Source: Bacteroides sp. CAG:1060_57_27
GTDB taxonomy: Bacteria; Bacteroidota; Bacteroidia; Bacteroidales; UBA932
DNA length: 62,666 nucleotides
NCBI GenBank assembly: GCA_001915575.1
Contig: MNQT01000015.1
Location: 1 to 62,666 of the forward strand
Direction of reading: 5' to 3'
Part shown: piece after piece, positions 1 through 9,045 of the stretch
How the letters are laid out: the number at the start of each line of letters is the position of its first letter
How positions within the stretch are numbered: the first letter of the stretch is position 1
Notes under the pieces: model-generated
Database searches by the model: none
What the model saw: only the letters and a program-made list of their open reading frames with translations
Told to the model about the DNA's origin: nothing
Position numbers and translations under genes: made by a program

Positions 1-35
1 CGACGAGTATATATCACGACATTATTGATCTTTTA

Positions 36-96
36 TCATGATTTTTGTCAACTAGTGAATTTTTCCCATCATTTCATCATGAATTTTGTCAACTAG
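36..96. repeat. 20-bp direct repeat pair
   Basis: TCATGATTTTTGTCAACTAG (36-55) recurs as TCATGAATTTTGTCAACTAG (77-96), with one mismatch and a 41-bp start-to-start spacing, about four helical turns. It lies 40-100 bp downstream of a leftward promoter box. Paired sites for a regulator of the gene off the left edge are possible. No function can be assigned from sequence alone. Confidence 0.6.
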
Positions 97-135
97 GCCT
101 TGAATTCCTTGATTGTCATACTGTATTCTTTTGTG

Positions 136-143
136 CAAAAGTA
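136..143 (-). promoter_or_regulatory. Bacteroidetes -7 promoter box, leftward
   Basis: On the minus strand the sequence reads TACTTTTG, an exact match to TAnnTTTG. It would drive a gene off the left end of the window. No well-spaced -33 TTTG is visible. Confidence 0.45.
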
Positions 144-270
144 ACGATATATGATATAAAAGGGCGTAACAATTCCACGGAGGATTGTGACTGTTTTACT
201 GATATATTGCCATAGAATGGCGGATACCTGAAAATGACGGGAACTTATGCCTCCCTGCCCGGCATAAGAC

Positions 271-303
271 AAAAAGGAAGGCCGGCATTTTCGCCAGCCT
301 TCC
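271..303 (-). terminator. rho-independent terminator of the M16 peptidase gene
   Basis: Read on the minus strand, an 11-bp stem (276-286 with 293-303, one G-U pair) closes a 6-nt loop and is followed by a run of five T. It lies 60 bp after the peptidase stop codon, so it should end the nifJ-peptidase transcript. Confidence 0.8.
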
Positions 304-362
304 GGATGAAGTGTATATGGGGTTCCCTGCGGAATATGTCCCGGGGAACCTGTGTGCGGAGG

Positions 363-3191
363 CTACTCGGCAGCCACCTCTTCGGGCCTCATCACGAGTT
401 CGATGAAGTTGCCCGAGTCGATGAGGGCCTTGGCCGCGTCGCGGACCATTTCGGGTGTGAGGGCCTCGACAGCCTGCTCGTAGAGTGTGTCGTAGTCGTC
501 ACCGCCGTAGAGGCAGTTGTACATAATGGCGGAAGTCCAGTACGAGAGGTTCTGCCTGCTCTCTGAGAGGGTCTTCTCGAGGTTCTTCTTGGCCTTGTCG
601 AACATCTCGGCGCTGGGGCCGTTCTGTGCCACTTCCTCGAATTCGCTCCTTGCAAGCTCGCGCAGGGCGTCTGCCTGCTCGACATTGGTCTGGAAGACTA
701 TCTGGAGAGCTGCGTTCTCGTGGGGCTCCCTCATCACATTGGAGTATGCGCTGGCTCCGTAGGTGCCGCCCTCTTCCTCGCGCAGGGTCTCGGTGTAGAT
801 CATGTTGAGGATGTAGGAGAGCGCCTCGTAGCTTACCTCTGCCTGCTCGCTGTAGGGAATGTCGACATTGTATACCTGGGCGACGGTTACCATGGGGGTC
901 TCCATTTTGGTCTTGAAGTCGTTGACTACTTCGCCCGATACCAGTCCGTCGTTGCGGTAGCTCCAGTCGGTAGCCTTCCTTCCCTTGGGAAGGGAGCCGA
1001 TGTACTTCTCCACGAGGGGAGTGATTTCATCGACATCGAAGTCTCCGGTGATGATCACCACTGCTCCTGCGGCGTCGCCTAGCAGGGCGCGGTAGTTCTT
1101 TTCAATGGTCTGAAGGCTAGCCTTCTGCAGCACCTCGTCGCTGATGAGGTGGTTGCGGTTGCCGCTGTAGGCAGTCTTGTAGAGCTCTTCCTGGAGCTTG
1201 TAGTTAGGCTGGCCGACGAGGTTGGGCAGTACGGCCTTGATCTGGGCGATGCTCTGGTCGTACTCGTTCTGGTCGAAACGGGGATCCGTGATCAGCAGGT
1301 AGGCGAGCTGGAACGCGGTCTCGACATCCTTGACGGTGCTGGAAGCGCTCACTCCGTGGGCGTATGAGCTGATGAAGGGAGTAGCGGACACGTTCTTTCC
1401 GGCGAGCATCTTGTTGAGCGTCGTCAGGGGGAACTGCGAAATACCGCAGTTCTGCATGAACAGCGCCCAGATGTTGCTCTCGAACGAGTACATGTCCTCG
1501 TCGGAGATGAGGCTCATTCCGCCCTTCTTGTAGAGACGGATGTCGATCCTGTCCTTGTCAAGCTCGGAAGGATAGAGATATACCTTCACTCCGTTGCTCA
1601 TGGTGAGTTCGGTGCTCCCGAGATAGCCCTCGGAGGTCTTCTTCACCTTGCCGGGCTTTATGGCGCCGGCGTCGAGAAGTTCGGTGGGAATGTCCTCGGC
1701 GTTGTCCTGGGCGATGTCGGCATTCCTTACGCTCTCGATGATCCCGAGGATCTGTGCCTCCTCGGGATGCGATACGCCTTCGCGCTCCGGCCCTTCGTAG
1801 AGCACCACGAGGTTCTCGTCAGTGATGAGCTGTGCGAGCACCTGGTTGATGAGCTGCGCGTTTATCATGGGCAACAGCTGCTCCATAAGCTCGTACTCGG
1901 CCTGGGGCTCCATGTAGGGCTCGTTGTCGAAGAAGTTGTATATCAGAGGATATACGAACTCGCTGTTCTTGCGGGTGTCTGCGCTCTTGACGGCAGCCTC
2001 GGCGTTGGAGAGCAGCTGCGACTTGGCCCTGTCGATTTCGCTGTCGGTGAAGCCGAAGCGCTTCATCTTCTCGATTTCGGTCATCAGGGTCTCGAATGCT
2101 TCGAGGGAGCTGTCGGCATCCTTGCAGTTCACGCTTCCCATTACCACCTCGCAGGTCTCGCATATCTTGCCGAGGCCGAAGCCGGCCGAGATGAAGTCCG
2201 CGTCGGGGGCGGCTCCGAGGTCGGTGAACCTCTCGTTCATCACACGGCTGATGATGCTCTTGATAACCTGGGTGAGGTAGCCTACCGAGGTGCTGTTGAG
2301 TTCCTCGGGAGTGGCCTCGCTTTTCCAGAACGCGGTATATGCGATGCTGCTGGTCTCGGGGTCGGTGACTATGCCGATTATGGGCTCCTCATTGTCGGGA
2401 ATGGGAATCACGGCCTTGGGCTTGGGATTCTCCTGTGCGGGGATGTCGGCGAAGATAGTCTTTATCTTGGCCTCCACCTCGTCTACGTCGACATCACCCA
2501 CGACGATGAGCGCCTGCAGGTCGGGACGGTACCAGGTATGGTAGAAGTTCACGAGACTCTCGGGCTTGAAGTTCTTGAGGTTCTCCTCGCTGCCGATTAT
2601 GGTCGTGGTGGCATACTTGGTGTCGCCGAAGATGTAGGGCTTCTGCTTCTCGTTGATTCTCCAGGATGCGTCGTTGCGCGAGCGCTTCTCCTCGAGTATC
2701 ACTCCGCGCTCCTTGTCGATCTCCTCGGGATCGCAGGTCACGAAATGAGAGTAGTCGTGCATTATCAGCAGGCAGGTGTCCACGACTGTGGGCCTCACTA
2801 GGGGAATGTTGTTGAGCAGGTATATGGTCTGCTCCACTCCGGTGGAGGCGTTCACGTTGCCGCCGAATGAGGCGCCTATGCTCTCGAGCCAGTTGAGTAT
2901 GCTCTTGCCGGGAAAGTTCTTGGTCCCGTTGAAGCACATGTGCTCGAGGAAGTGTGCGAGACCGTCCTGGTCCGGCTCCTCCTGGAGGGCGCCGACATTG
3001 GTCGCGAGATAGAATTCGGCCCTGTTCTCGGGGTTGGCGTTGTGACGGATATAGTAGGTCAGTCCGTTGTCGAGTTTTCCCGTGCGCACGGCCGGGTCGT
3101 TGGGCAGCTGGGGCAGTTCCTGTCCGGCTGCCAGGGCTGCGATGCCCAGGGACATCGCAGCCACAAAAAGCAGTTTTTTAATAATGCTCAT
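363..3191 (-). CDS. M16 family zinc metallopeptidase (insulinase/pitrilysin-like)
   Basis: A secreted or periplasmic zinc peptidase of 942 residues, the size of two-half M16 enzymes. The inverted zinc motif HFLEH (HxxEH) is at residues 80-84, with supporting glutamates downstream around 'DKERGVILEE'. The C-terminal half is the catalytically silent M16C-type repeat. Residues 1-24 form a signal peptide (charged SIIKK, hydrophobic core, small residues before GQEL), which supports the start at 3191; the open frame extends 11 codons further upstream but would put a polar stretch before the signal. The gene starts 19 nt after the nifJ stop and is probably co-transcribed with it. In Bacteroidetes such proteins are thought to degrade peptides in the periplasm; the substrate here is unknown. 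Confidence 0.93.
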   Translation of the reverse strand: MSIIKKLLFVAAMSLGIAALAAGQELPQLPNDPAVRTGKLDNGLTYYIRHNANPENRAEFYLATNVGALQEEPDQDGLAHFLEHMCFNGTKNFPGKSILNWLESIGASFGGNVNASTGVEQTIYLLNNIPLVRPTVVDTCLLIMHDYSHFVTCDPEEIDKERGVILEEKRSRNDASWRINEKQKPYIFGDTKYATTTIIGSEENLKNFKPESLVNFYHTWYRPDLQALIVVGDVDVDEVEAKIKTIFADIPAQENPKPKAVIPIPDNEEPIIGIVTDPETSSIAYTAFWKSEATPEELNSTSVGYLTQVIKSIISRVMNERFTDLGAAPDADFISAGFGLGKICETCEVVMGSVNCKDADSSLEAFETLMTEIEKMKRFGFTDSEIDRAKSQLLSNAEAAVKSADTRKNSEFVYPLIYNFFDNEPYMEPQAEYELMEQLLPMINAQLINQVLAQLITDENLVVLYEGPEREGVSHPEEAQILGIIESVRNADIAQDNAEDIPTELLDAGAIKPGKVKKTSEGYLGSTELTMSNGVKVYLYPSELDKDRIDIRLYKKGGMSLISDEDMYSFESNIWALFMQNCGISQFPLTTLNKMLAGKNVSATPFISSYAHGVSASSTVKDVETAFQLAYLLITDPRFDQNEYDQSIAQIKAVLPNLVGQPNYKLQEELYKTAYSGNRNHLISDEVLQKASLQTIEKNYRALLGDAAGAVVIITGDFDVDEITPLVEKYIGSLPKGRKATDWSYRNDGLVSGEVVNDFKTKMETPMVTVAQVYNVDIPYSEQAEVSYEALSYILNMIYTETLREEEGGTYGASAYSNVMREPHENAALQIVFQTNVEQADALRELARSEFEEVAQNGPSAEMFDKAKKNLEKTLSESRQNLSYWTSAIMYNCLYGGDDYDTLYEQAVEALTPEMVRDAAKALIDSGNFIELVMRPEEVAAE

Positions 3192-3210
3192 TAGAATATT
3201 TTGTTTGGAT

Positions 3211-6200
3211 TTACTTTCCTGCAAGTTTCTTGTAGGTCTCGAGCCTTAGTTTCGCGAACTCCTCAGTCTTTTCGAGCAACTCGGCGGCGTTCTCGGGGAA
3301 GAGCTTGTAGAGCGACGCGAAGCGCACCTCTCCCTTGAGGAAGTCCTGGAACTTGCTCCAGTCGGGCTCCTTGGAATCGAGCGTGAACGGGTTCTTGCCC
3401 TGCTCCTCGAGGGCCGGGTTGTAGCGGTAGAGATGCCAGTATCCGCATTCTACCGCGAGCTTCTCCTCCTTCTGGCTCAGACCCATGCCGGCCTTGAGAC
3501 CGTGGTTGATACAGGGAGAGTAGGCGATGATGAGCGAAGGTCCGTCGTAGGCCTCGGCCTCCTTTATGGCGTTGAGGTACTGTACGGGGCTGGCGCCCAT
3601 TGCAACCTGGGCCACATATACATAGCCGTAGCTCATGGCCATCATTCCGAGATCCTTCTTGCGTATCTTCTTTCCGGATGCCGCGAACTTGGCAATCGCT
3701 CCCGCAGGGGTGGACTTGGACGACTGTCCGCCGGTGTTGGAGTATACCTCGGTGTCGAGCACGAGCACGTTCACGTTCTCGCCGGATGCGAGCACATGGT
3801 CGAGTCCGCCGTAGCCGATGTCATATCCCCAGCCGTCGCCGCCGAATATCCACTGGCTGCGGGCGGGTATGTACTGCTTGAGCTTGAGCAGGGACTTGCA
3901 TGACTCGCAGTCGCACTCCTCCAGGAGGGGAACGAGCCTGTCGGCCACCTCGCGCGTGGTAGCGTAGTCGTTGCGCGCTCCGAGCCACTTGCCGAAGAGC
4001 TCCTTCATCTCGTCGCTGCACTTGTCGCATCCGAGGGCCTTCTCCATAAGGGAGGCGACGGTCGCGCGTATCCTGTCGGAACCTATGTGCATTCCGAGGC
4101 CGAACTCGGCGTTATCTTCGAAGAGCGAGTTCTGCCAGCTGGGGCCGTGTCCGTGGGCGTCCGTGCAGTAGGGCGAAGCGGGGAAGGAGGCACCGTAGAT
4201 CGAAGAGCATCCGGTGGCGTTGGCGATCATCATGTGGTCGCCGAACAGCTGGGTGATGTTCTTGATGTAAGGGGTCTCGCCGCAGCCCGCGCAGGCTCCG
4301 GAGAACTCGAACAGGGGCTGTGCGAACTGTGAGTTCTTGAGGTTCGCCTTGGGGTCGAACGGGGTCTTGTAGCCCACCTTGGAGTTGAGGTAGTCGAAGT
4401 TGTCCTGCTCCGCGGTGTTGTCGATATAGGGAGCGAGGCTGAGAGCCTTGTCCTTGGCGAGGCAGACGTCTACGCAGTTGCCGCAGCCGGTGCAGTCGGC
4501 GACGGATACCGAAATCGCGTACCTGTATTCCTTGAGGTTCGCCTTGCCGTCGGCCATCTTGATGCCTACGGGCGCTGCGGCGGCCTCGTCTGCGGTGAGC
4601 AGGAACGGCCGTATCGCCGCGTGGGGGCAGACGAACGCGCAGGTGTTGCACTGGATACACTTGTCGGGATCCCATACGGGCACGTTGACTGCGACGCCTC
4701 TCTTCTCATAGGCTGCGGTGCCTGCGGGCATCGTGCCGTCCTGATAGGGCAGGAACGCGCTTACGGGCAGGGTGTCGCCGCACTGTGCGTTGACCACGTC
4801 GGCGATTTCCTTGACGAACGGAGTCGCGAGGCGGCCGGCGTTGTGGTTGATGAACTTGGCGTTGATGCCGGCCCACTCCGCGGGAACCTTGACCTCGACA
4901 TACTCGCCTCCGCGGTCGATTGCGGCGTAGTTCATGTTCACGACGTTCTCGCCCTTCTTGCCGTATGACTTCAGGGCGGCATCCTTCATGTACTTCACGG
5001 CGTCATCCACGGGGATTATTCCGGTGATGCGGAAGAACGCGCTCTGGAGTATCGTGTTGGTGCGTCCTCCGAGGCCGATCTCGGCGGCGATCTTGGTGGC
5101 GTTGATTATGTAGAACCTGATCTTCTTGCGTCCTATCACGGCCTTCACGAAGTCGGGGAGCCTCTTTACGGTCTCCTCCTCGTTCCACAGGGAGTTGAGC
5201 AGGAAACTGCCGCCCTCCTTGATGCCCTTAAGGACATCGTACTTCTCGAGGTATGAAGGCACATGGCAGGCCACGAAGTCGGGCGTGTTCACGAGGTATG
5301 GCGCCTTGATAGGAGCCTTGCCGAACCTCAGGTGCGAGCAGGTGTAGCCGCCGGACTTCTTGGAGTCGTAGTCGAAGTACGCCTGGCTGTAGAGGTCGGT
5401 GTGGGTTCCGATGATCTTGATAGTGTTCTTGTTGGCGCCCACGGTACCGTCGGAGCCGAGGCCGTAGAACTTGCACTCGGTCGTGCCCTTCTTCACGATA
5501 GACACCTCTGCCTTCGTGGGAAGGCTCTTGAAGGTGACGTCGTCGAGGATTCCGATAGTGAAGTCGCTTTTGGGGTCCTTGCGCTCGAGGTTGTCATATA
5601 CGGCGATGATCTGGGCGGGTGTGGTGTCCTTTGAAGAGAGTCCGTAGCGTCCGCCTATTACGAGGGGAGCGTTCTCCTTGCCCTGGAAGAGGGCCTTGAC
5701 ATCGAGGAACAGGGGCTCTCCGAGGGCTCCGGGCTCCTTGGTCCTGTCTAGCACCGCGATCTTGCGCACGCTCTTGGGGAGCACCTTGAGGAAGTATTTC
5801 TCGGAGAAAGGACGGTAGAGGTGTACGGTCACGACGCCGTACTTGCGGCCGTGGTCGGAGAGGTAGTCTACGGTCTCCTTGATAGTCTCGGTGACGGAGC
5901 CCATGGCCACTATCACGCATTCGGCATCCTTCGCTCCGTAGTATTCGAACGGGCGGTACTGGCGGCCGGTGACTTCACCGATCTCGCCCATATAGCGTGC
6001 CACGATGTCGGGAACGGCATCGTATACGCCGTTGCGCGACTCTACTGCCTGGAAGTATACGTCTCCGTTCTGGGCGGTGCCCCTCGTCACGGGCGCCTCG
6101 GGATTGAGGGCGCGCGAGCGGAAGTTCTCGAGGGCCTTCTCGCTTACCATGGCCTTCAGGTCGGCTTCGTCTATGGCCTCGATCTTCTGGATTTCATGCG

Positions 6201-6735
6201 AAGTGCGGAATCCGTCGAAGAAGTGCAGGAAGGGAACCGAGGCCTTGATTGCGGAGAGGTGTGCCACTGCCGCGAGGTCCTGGGCCTCCTGTACGGAGCC
6301 GGAGGCGAGCATCGCGAAGCCGGTCTGGCGGCAGGCCATCACGTCCTGGTGGTCGCCGAAGATAGAGAGGGCGTGCGACGCGAGGGCGCGGGCCGACACG
6401 TGGAATACCGCGGGGAGCATCTCTCCTGCGATCTTGTACATATTCGGGATCATCAGGAGAAGACCCTGTGAAGCCGTGAAAGTGGTAGTGAGGGCACCGG
6501 CCTGAAGCGAACCGTGCACGGCGCCGGCAGCTCCTGCCTCGCTCTGCATCTCGGTGACCTTTACGGTCTCTCCCCAGAGGTTCTTCTTGCCGTGGGCGGC
6601 CCACTCGTCGACATTCTCGGCCATAGTGGACGACGGCGTAATCGGGTAGATCGCCGCGTGCTCGCTGAACAGGTACGCAATGTTCGACGCAGCCTGGTTA
6701 CCATCACAAGTGATGAATTTCTTTTCTTTTGCCAT
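3211..6735 (-). CDS. nifJ: pyruvate:ferredoxin (flavodoxin) oxidoreductase
   Basis: Converts pyruvate and CoA to acetyl-CoA and CO2 while reducing ferredoxin or flavodoxin, the central pyruvate-oxidising step in anaerobic Bacteroidales. At 1174 residues it is the full single-chain form. In order: pyruvate-binding domain with YPITPSS near residue 30; gamma domain; two [4Fe-4S] motifs, CIQCNTCAFVCP (about 693) and CTGCGNCVDVC (about 748); a further cluster cysteine pair in CAGCGETPY (about 815); and the thiamine diphosphate site GDGWGYDIGYGG followed by VYSNTGGQ (about 968-1000). The ATG at 6735 (MAKEKK) is chosen over a TTG three codons upstream. Transcription probably starts at the -7 box 6803-6810 next to a perfect palindrome shared with divergent pdxB. 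Confidence 0.97.
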   Translation of the reverse strand: MAKEKKFITCDGNQAASNIAYLFSEHAAIYPITPSSTMAENVDEWAAHGKKNLWGETVKVTEMQSEAGAAGAVHGSLQAGALTTTFTASQGLLLMIPNMYKIAGEMLPAVFHVSARALASHALSIFGDHQDVMACRQTGFAMLASGSVQEAQDLAAVAHLSAIKASVPFLHFFDGFRTSHEIQKIEAIDEADLKAMVSEKALENFRSRALNPEAPVTRGTAQNGDVYFQAVESRNGVYDAVPDIVARYMGEIGEVTGRQYRPFEYYGAKDAECVIVAMGSVTETIKETVDYLSDHGRKYGVVTVHLYRPFSEKYFLKVLPKSVRKIAVLDRTKEPGALGEPLFLDVKALFQGKENAPLVIGGRYGLSSKDTTPAQIIAVYDNLERKDPKSDFTIGILDDVTFKSLPTKAEVSIVKKGTTECKFYGLGSDGTVGANKNTIKIIGTHTDLYSQAYFDYDSKKSGGYTCSHLRFGKAPIKAPYLVNTPDFVACHVPSYLEKYDVLKGIKEGGSFLLNSLWNEEETVKRLPDFVKAVIGRKKIRFYIINATKIAAEIGLGGRTNTILQSAFFRITGIIPVDDAVKYMKDAALKSYGKKGENVVNMNYAAIDRGGEYVEVKVPAEWAGINAKFINHNAGRLATPFVKEIADVVNAQCGDTLPVSAFLPYQDGTMPAGTAAYEKRGVAVNVPVWDPDKCIQCNTCAFVCPHAAIRPFLLTADEAAAAPVGIKMADGKANLKEYRYAISVSVADCTGCGNCVDVCLAKDKALSLAPYIDNTAEQDNFDYLNSKVGYKTPFDPKANLKNSQFAQPLFEFSGACAGCGETPYIKNITQLFGDHMMIANATGCSSIYGASFPASPYCTDAHGHGPSWQNSLFEDNAEFGLGMHIGSDRIRATVASLMEKALGCDKCSDEMKELFGKWLGARNDYATTREVADRLVPLLEECDCESCKSLLKLKQYIPARSQWIFGGDGWGYDIGYGGLDHVLASGENVNVLVLDTEVYSNTGGQSSKSTPAGAIAKFAASGKKIRKKDLGMMAMSYGYVYVAQVAMGASPVQYLNAIKEAEAYDGPSLIIAYSPCINHGLKAGMGLSQKEEKLAVECGYWHLYRYNPALEEQGKNPFTLDSKEPDWSKFQDFLKGEVRFASLYKLFPENAAELLEKTEEFAKLRLETYKKLAGK

Positions 6736-6802
6736 GGTGAACAATAATATTTGGTTTTAGTTTGTTTATCTGCTGATTACAGACTATAATTCATAATAGA
6801 CA

Positions 6803-6810
6803 CAAATATA
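6803..6810 (-). promoter_or_regulatory. nifJ -7 promoter box
   Basis: The minus strand reads TATATTTG, matching TAnnTTTG, 68 bp upstream of the nifJ start codon. It abuts the left arm of the palindrome at 6811-6832. There is no clear -33 box. Confidence 0.55.
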
Positions 6811-6832
6811 GTCAAAATTGGGTAATTTTGAC
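6811..6832. promoter_or_regulatory. perfect 9-bp palindrome between nifJ and pdxB (putative operator)
   Basis: GTCAAAATT (6811-6819) and AATTTTGAC (6824-6832) are perfect inverted repeats with a 4-bp spacer. The right arm overlaps the pdxB -7 box and the left arm touches the nifJ -7 box, so a dimeric regulator bound here could affect both divergent promoters. The regulator is not identifiable in the window. Confidence 0.55.
6823..6830 (+). promoter_or_regulatory. pdxB -7 promoter box
   Basis: TAATTTTG matches TAnnTTTG about 33 bp upstream of the pdxB start codon and lies inside the palindrome 6811-6832. No -33 box is obvious. Confidence 0.45.
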
Positions 6833-6862
6833 TTAAATTCGCATAAAACCATTGCCATTATG

Positions 6863-8005
6863 ATGCCAAAGATCGTATGTGACGACAAGATACCTTTCCT
6901 CAGGGGCGTGTTCGAACCCTGGGCCGAGGTCGTGTACCTGCCGGGAGCGGCGATTTCCCGGGCCGACGTGGCCGGTGCCGACGCCCTCGTGACCCGTACG
7001 CGCACGTCCTGCACCCGGGAGCTGCTCGAGGGCTCGCGTGTCAGGGTCATAGCTTCCGCGACCATAGGATACGACCATATCGACACCGCCTGGTGCGAAG
7101 CGCACGGCATCTGCTGGTTCAACGCCCCCGGCTGCAACGCCTCGTCGGTGTGCCAGTATGTGTGCTCAGTGCTGTGCGTGCTCGCCCGTGACATGGGTCT
7201 CGACTTTCGGAAGACGACGCTCGGCGTGGTCGGGGTCGGAAATGTCGGGAGCAGGGTGGCGGCGGCCGCCCGCGCCCTCGGGATGAAGGTGCTGCTGTGC
7301 GACCCTCCGCGCGCAAGGCGCGAGGGGGCCGGGGGGTTCACGGATATGGACACGATAGTCGCTCGGAGCGATATAATCAGCCTGCATGTGCCCCTGATAC
7401 GCTCCGGAGAGGACAGGACGGAGCATCTTTTCGACGCGCGCATGCTGGAGAGCATGCGTCCGGACCAGATTCTGATAAACACTTCCCGCGGGCAGGTCGT
7501 CGACTGCCGTGCTCTCAAGGCTGCGCTGGAGGAGTCCCGTATCGCTGCGGCGGTGCTGGACGTGTGGGAGGGAGAGCCCGGAATAGACACGGGTCTGCTC
7601 GACGCCGTCGCCATAGGCACGCCGCATATAGCCGGATACAGCGCCGACGGCAAGGCTGCGGGTACTGCGGCCGCAGTGAGGGCAGTGAGCCGCGTGCTCG
7701 GACTGCCTGCCGCGGACTGGAGTCCGGCGGAGATTCCCGCTCCGCGCAGGAACCCCGTGCTCGGGCTGGAATGCGGCACCGGTGCCGTCATGGAAACGGT
7801 GTCGGAGGCCGTCCTGTATGCCTACGATGTCCGTGAAGACAGCCTGGCGTTGAAAAGATCCCCCGGGCTTTTCGAGAAGCTCAGGGGAGATTATCCTGTG
7901 CGGAGGGAACCGTCCGCGTTTGAAGTCAGGCTGTCCGGCGGCGCAGGCGCGGAAGCCGCAAGGGTGCTGTCGGCCCTGGGATTCAGGACCGGAGCGGGCC
8001 GTTAG
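6863..8005 (+). CDS. pdxB: 4-phosphoerythronate dehydrogenase
   Basis: Second step of the DXP-independent (PdxB-type) pyridoxal phosphate pathway: NAD-dependent oxidation of 4-phosphoerythronate in the cytosol. The 380-residue protein has the D-2-hydroxyacid dehydrogenase layout: N-terminal catalytic half-domain (starts MPKIVCDDKIPFLRG), NAD-binding domain with GVVGVGNVGS near 115, then catalytic Arg in NTSRGQVVD, Glu in WEGEPG and His in TPHIAGYS. The C-terminal extension after about residue 285 is the PdxB dimerisation domain, which separates it from plain lactate or glycerate dehydrogenases. ATG codons at 6860 and 6863 are adjacent; the second gives the family-typical N-terminus. The stop overlaps the stop of convergent fabD by 2 bp. 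Confidence 0.92.
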   Translation: MPKIVCDDKIPFLRGVFEPWAEVVYLPGAAISRADVAGADALVTRTRTSCTRELLEGSRVRVIASATIGYDHIDTAWCEAHGICWFNAPGCNASSVCQYVCSVLCVLARDMGLDFRKTTLGVVGVGNVGSRVAAAARALGMKVLLCDPPRARREGAGGFTDMDTIVARSDIISLHVPLIRSGEDRTEHLFDARMLESMRPDQILINTSRGQVVDCRALKAALEESRIAAAVLDVWEGEPGIDTGLLDAVAIGTPHIAGYSADGKAAGTAAAVRAVSRVLGLPAADWSPAEIPAPRRNPVLGLECGTGAVMETVSEAVLYAYDVREDSLALKRSPGLFEKLRGDYPVRREPSAFEVRLSGGAGAEAARVLSALGFRTGAGR

Positions 8006-8895
8006 GCGAGGCCGGAAATGGCCACTTCTGCGCCGAGCGAGCCGCTGATGCGCTTCACGAGACCCTGGAGCACTGTGCCCGGACCGAGTTCGATGAAGTT
8101 GCCGGCGCCGTCCGCGATCATGTTCTTCACGGACTGGGTCCACCTTACGGGAGAAGTCAGCTGTCTGAGGAGGTTGTCCTTGATGCGGACGGGATCGGTC
8201 TCGGGGGCGGCGGTGACATTCTGGTAGATCGGGCAGAAAGGTGCCCTGACCTCGGTCGCGTCGATGGCCTTTGCGAGCTCGGCGCGTGCGGGCTCCATGA
8301 GCGGGGAGTGGAAGGCTCCGCTCACGCTCAGGGGGAGGGCCCTCTTCGCACCTGCGGCCTTCATGGCCTCGCATGCCCTTTCTACGGCGTCCTTTTCGCC
8401 CGAGATGACCACCTGCCCGTCGCAGTTGTAGTTGGCCGCGATGACCAGGCCCTCGGTATCGGCGCATATCTTCTCGACTGTAGCGGTGTCGAGCCCTATG
8501 ATCGCCGCCATGAGGCCGGGACGGGCCTCGCAGCACTTCTGCATCTCGACGGCACGCGTGGAGACGAGTCTCAGTGCGTCTTCGAAGCCTACGGCGCCGC
8601 AGGCGACGAGGGCCGAGAACTCTCCGAGGGAGTGTCCTCCTACCATGTCGGGCCGGGGCAGGCCTTCGCTGCAAAGGGCGGTGCATACGGAGTGCAGGAA
8701 TACCGCGGGCTGCGTGACCTTGGTCGCGCGCAGGTCTTCGGCGCTGCCCTCGAACATTATGTCGGTGATGCGGAAGCCGAGTATCTCGTCGGCCTTCTCC
8801 ATCATCTCCCTTGCCTTGCTGCTGGATTCATATAAGTCTTTTCCCATTCCGGAGAACTGGGCTCCCTGTCCGGGGAATACGAATGCTGTCTTCAT
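8002..8895 (-). CDS. fabD: ACP S-malonyltransferase
   Basis: Transfers malonyl groups from CoA to acyl carrier protein at the start of fatty acid synthesis. The 297 residues match the family. The N-terminal FPGQGAQFSGMG motif forms the oxyanion hole, the nucleophile is Ser89 in GGHSLGEF, and the catalytic His lies in SGAFHSPLM near residue 201. The gene is monocistronic between two convergent or divergent neighbours, with a good TATTTTTG box at 8913-8920 and a short leader of about 10 nt. Confidence 0.97.
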   Translation of the reverse strand: MKTAFVFPGQGAQFSGMGKDLYESSSKAREMMEKADEILGFRITDIMFEGSAEDLRATKVTQPAVFLHSVCTALCSEGLPRPDMVGGHSLGEFSALVACGAVGFEDALRLVSTRAVEMQKCCEARPGLMAAIIGLDTATVEKICADTEGLVIAANYNCDGQVVISGEKDAVERACEAMKAAGAKRALPLSVSGAFHSPLMEPARAELAKAIDATEVRAPFCPIYQNVTAAPETDPVRIKDNLLRQLTSPVRWTQSVKNMIADGAGNFIELGPGTVLQGLVKRISGSLGAEVAISGLA

Positions 8896-8912
8896 ATCTG
8901 AACATTTTTCTG

Positions 8913-8920
8913 CAAAAATA
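8913..8920 (-). promoter_or_regulatory. fabD -7 promoter box
   Basis: The minus strand reads TATTTTTG, an exact TAnnTTTG match, 18 bp from the fabD ATG. It would give a leader of roughly 10-14 nt. Confidence 0.6.
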
Positions 8921-8933
8921 GGAAAAATATCGG

Positions 8934-8941
8934 TATATTTG
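8934..8941 (+). promoter_or_regulatory. -7 promoter box of the tRNA-Arg/aromatic operon
   Basis: TATATTTG matches TAnnTTTG and ends 11 nt before the tRNA, so transcription should begin within a few bases of the tRNA 5' end. Confidence 0.65.
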
Positions 8942-8951
8942 CAGAATGTAC

Positions 8952-9023
8952 GCCCCCTTAGTTTAATGGATAAAATTTAGGATTCCGGTTCCTACGATAG
9001 GCGTTCGATTCGCCTAGGGGGTA
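8952..9023 (+). tRNA. tRNA-Arg (anticodon CCG)
   Basis: A 72-nt cloverleaf can be drawn by hand. The 7-bp acceptor stem is GCCCCCT/AGGGGGT (G1-U72 wobble, discriminator A). The anticodon stem TAGGA/TCCTA encloses the loop TTCCGGT, so the anticodon is CCG, reading CGG arginine codons. The T arm is AGGCG/CGCCT around TTCGATT. CCA is not encoded, as is usual in Bacteroidetes. A promoter box sits just upstream and pheA starts only 22 nt downstream with no terminator between, so the tRNA is probably processed from the aromatic operon transcript. Confidence 0.92.
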
Positions 9024-9045
9024 CTTTTTGATAGCACAACCACAG

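Larger units (their letters stand above)
1..362. other. intergenic region at left window edge
   Basis: There is no convincing gene here. From left to right it holds a 20-bp near-perfect direct repeat (36-55 and 77-96), a leftward Bacteroidetes-type promoter box at 136-143 and the terminator of the M16 peptidase gene at 271-303. The first 180 bases are AT-rich compared with the coding DNA to the right, as expected for a promoter region. The open frame at 234-566 runs antisense into the peptidase gene and is not credible. Confidence 0.7.

Noticed and set aside
1767..2801. 344-codon open frame opposite the M16 peptidase gene
   Set aside because: It is antisense to a clear gene, has low-complexity composition typical of high-GC shadow frames and no recognisable motif.
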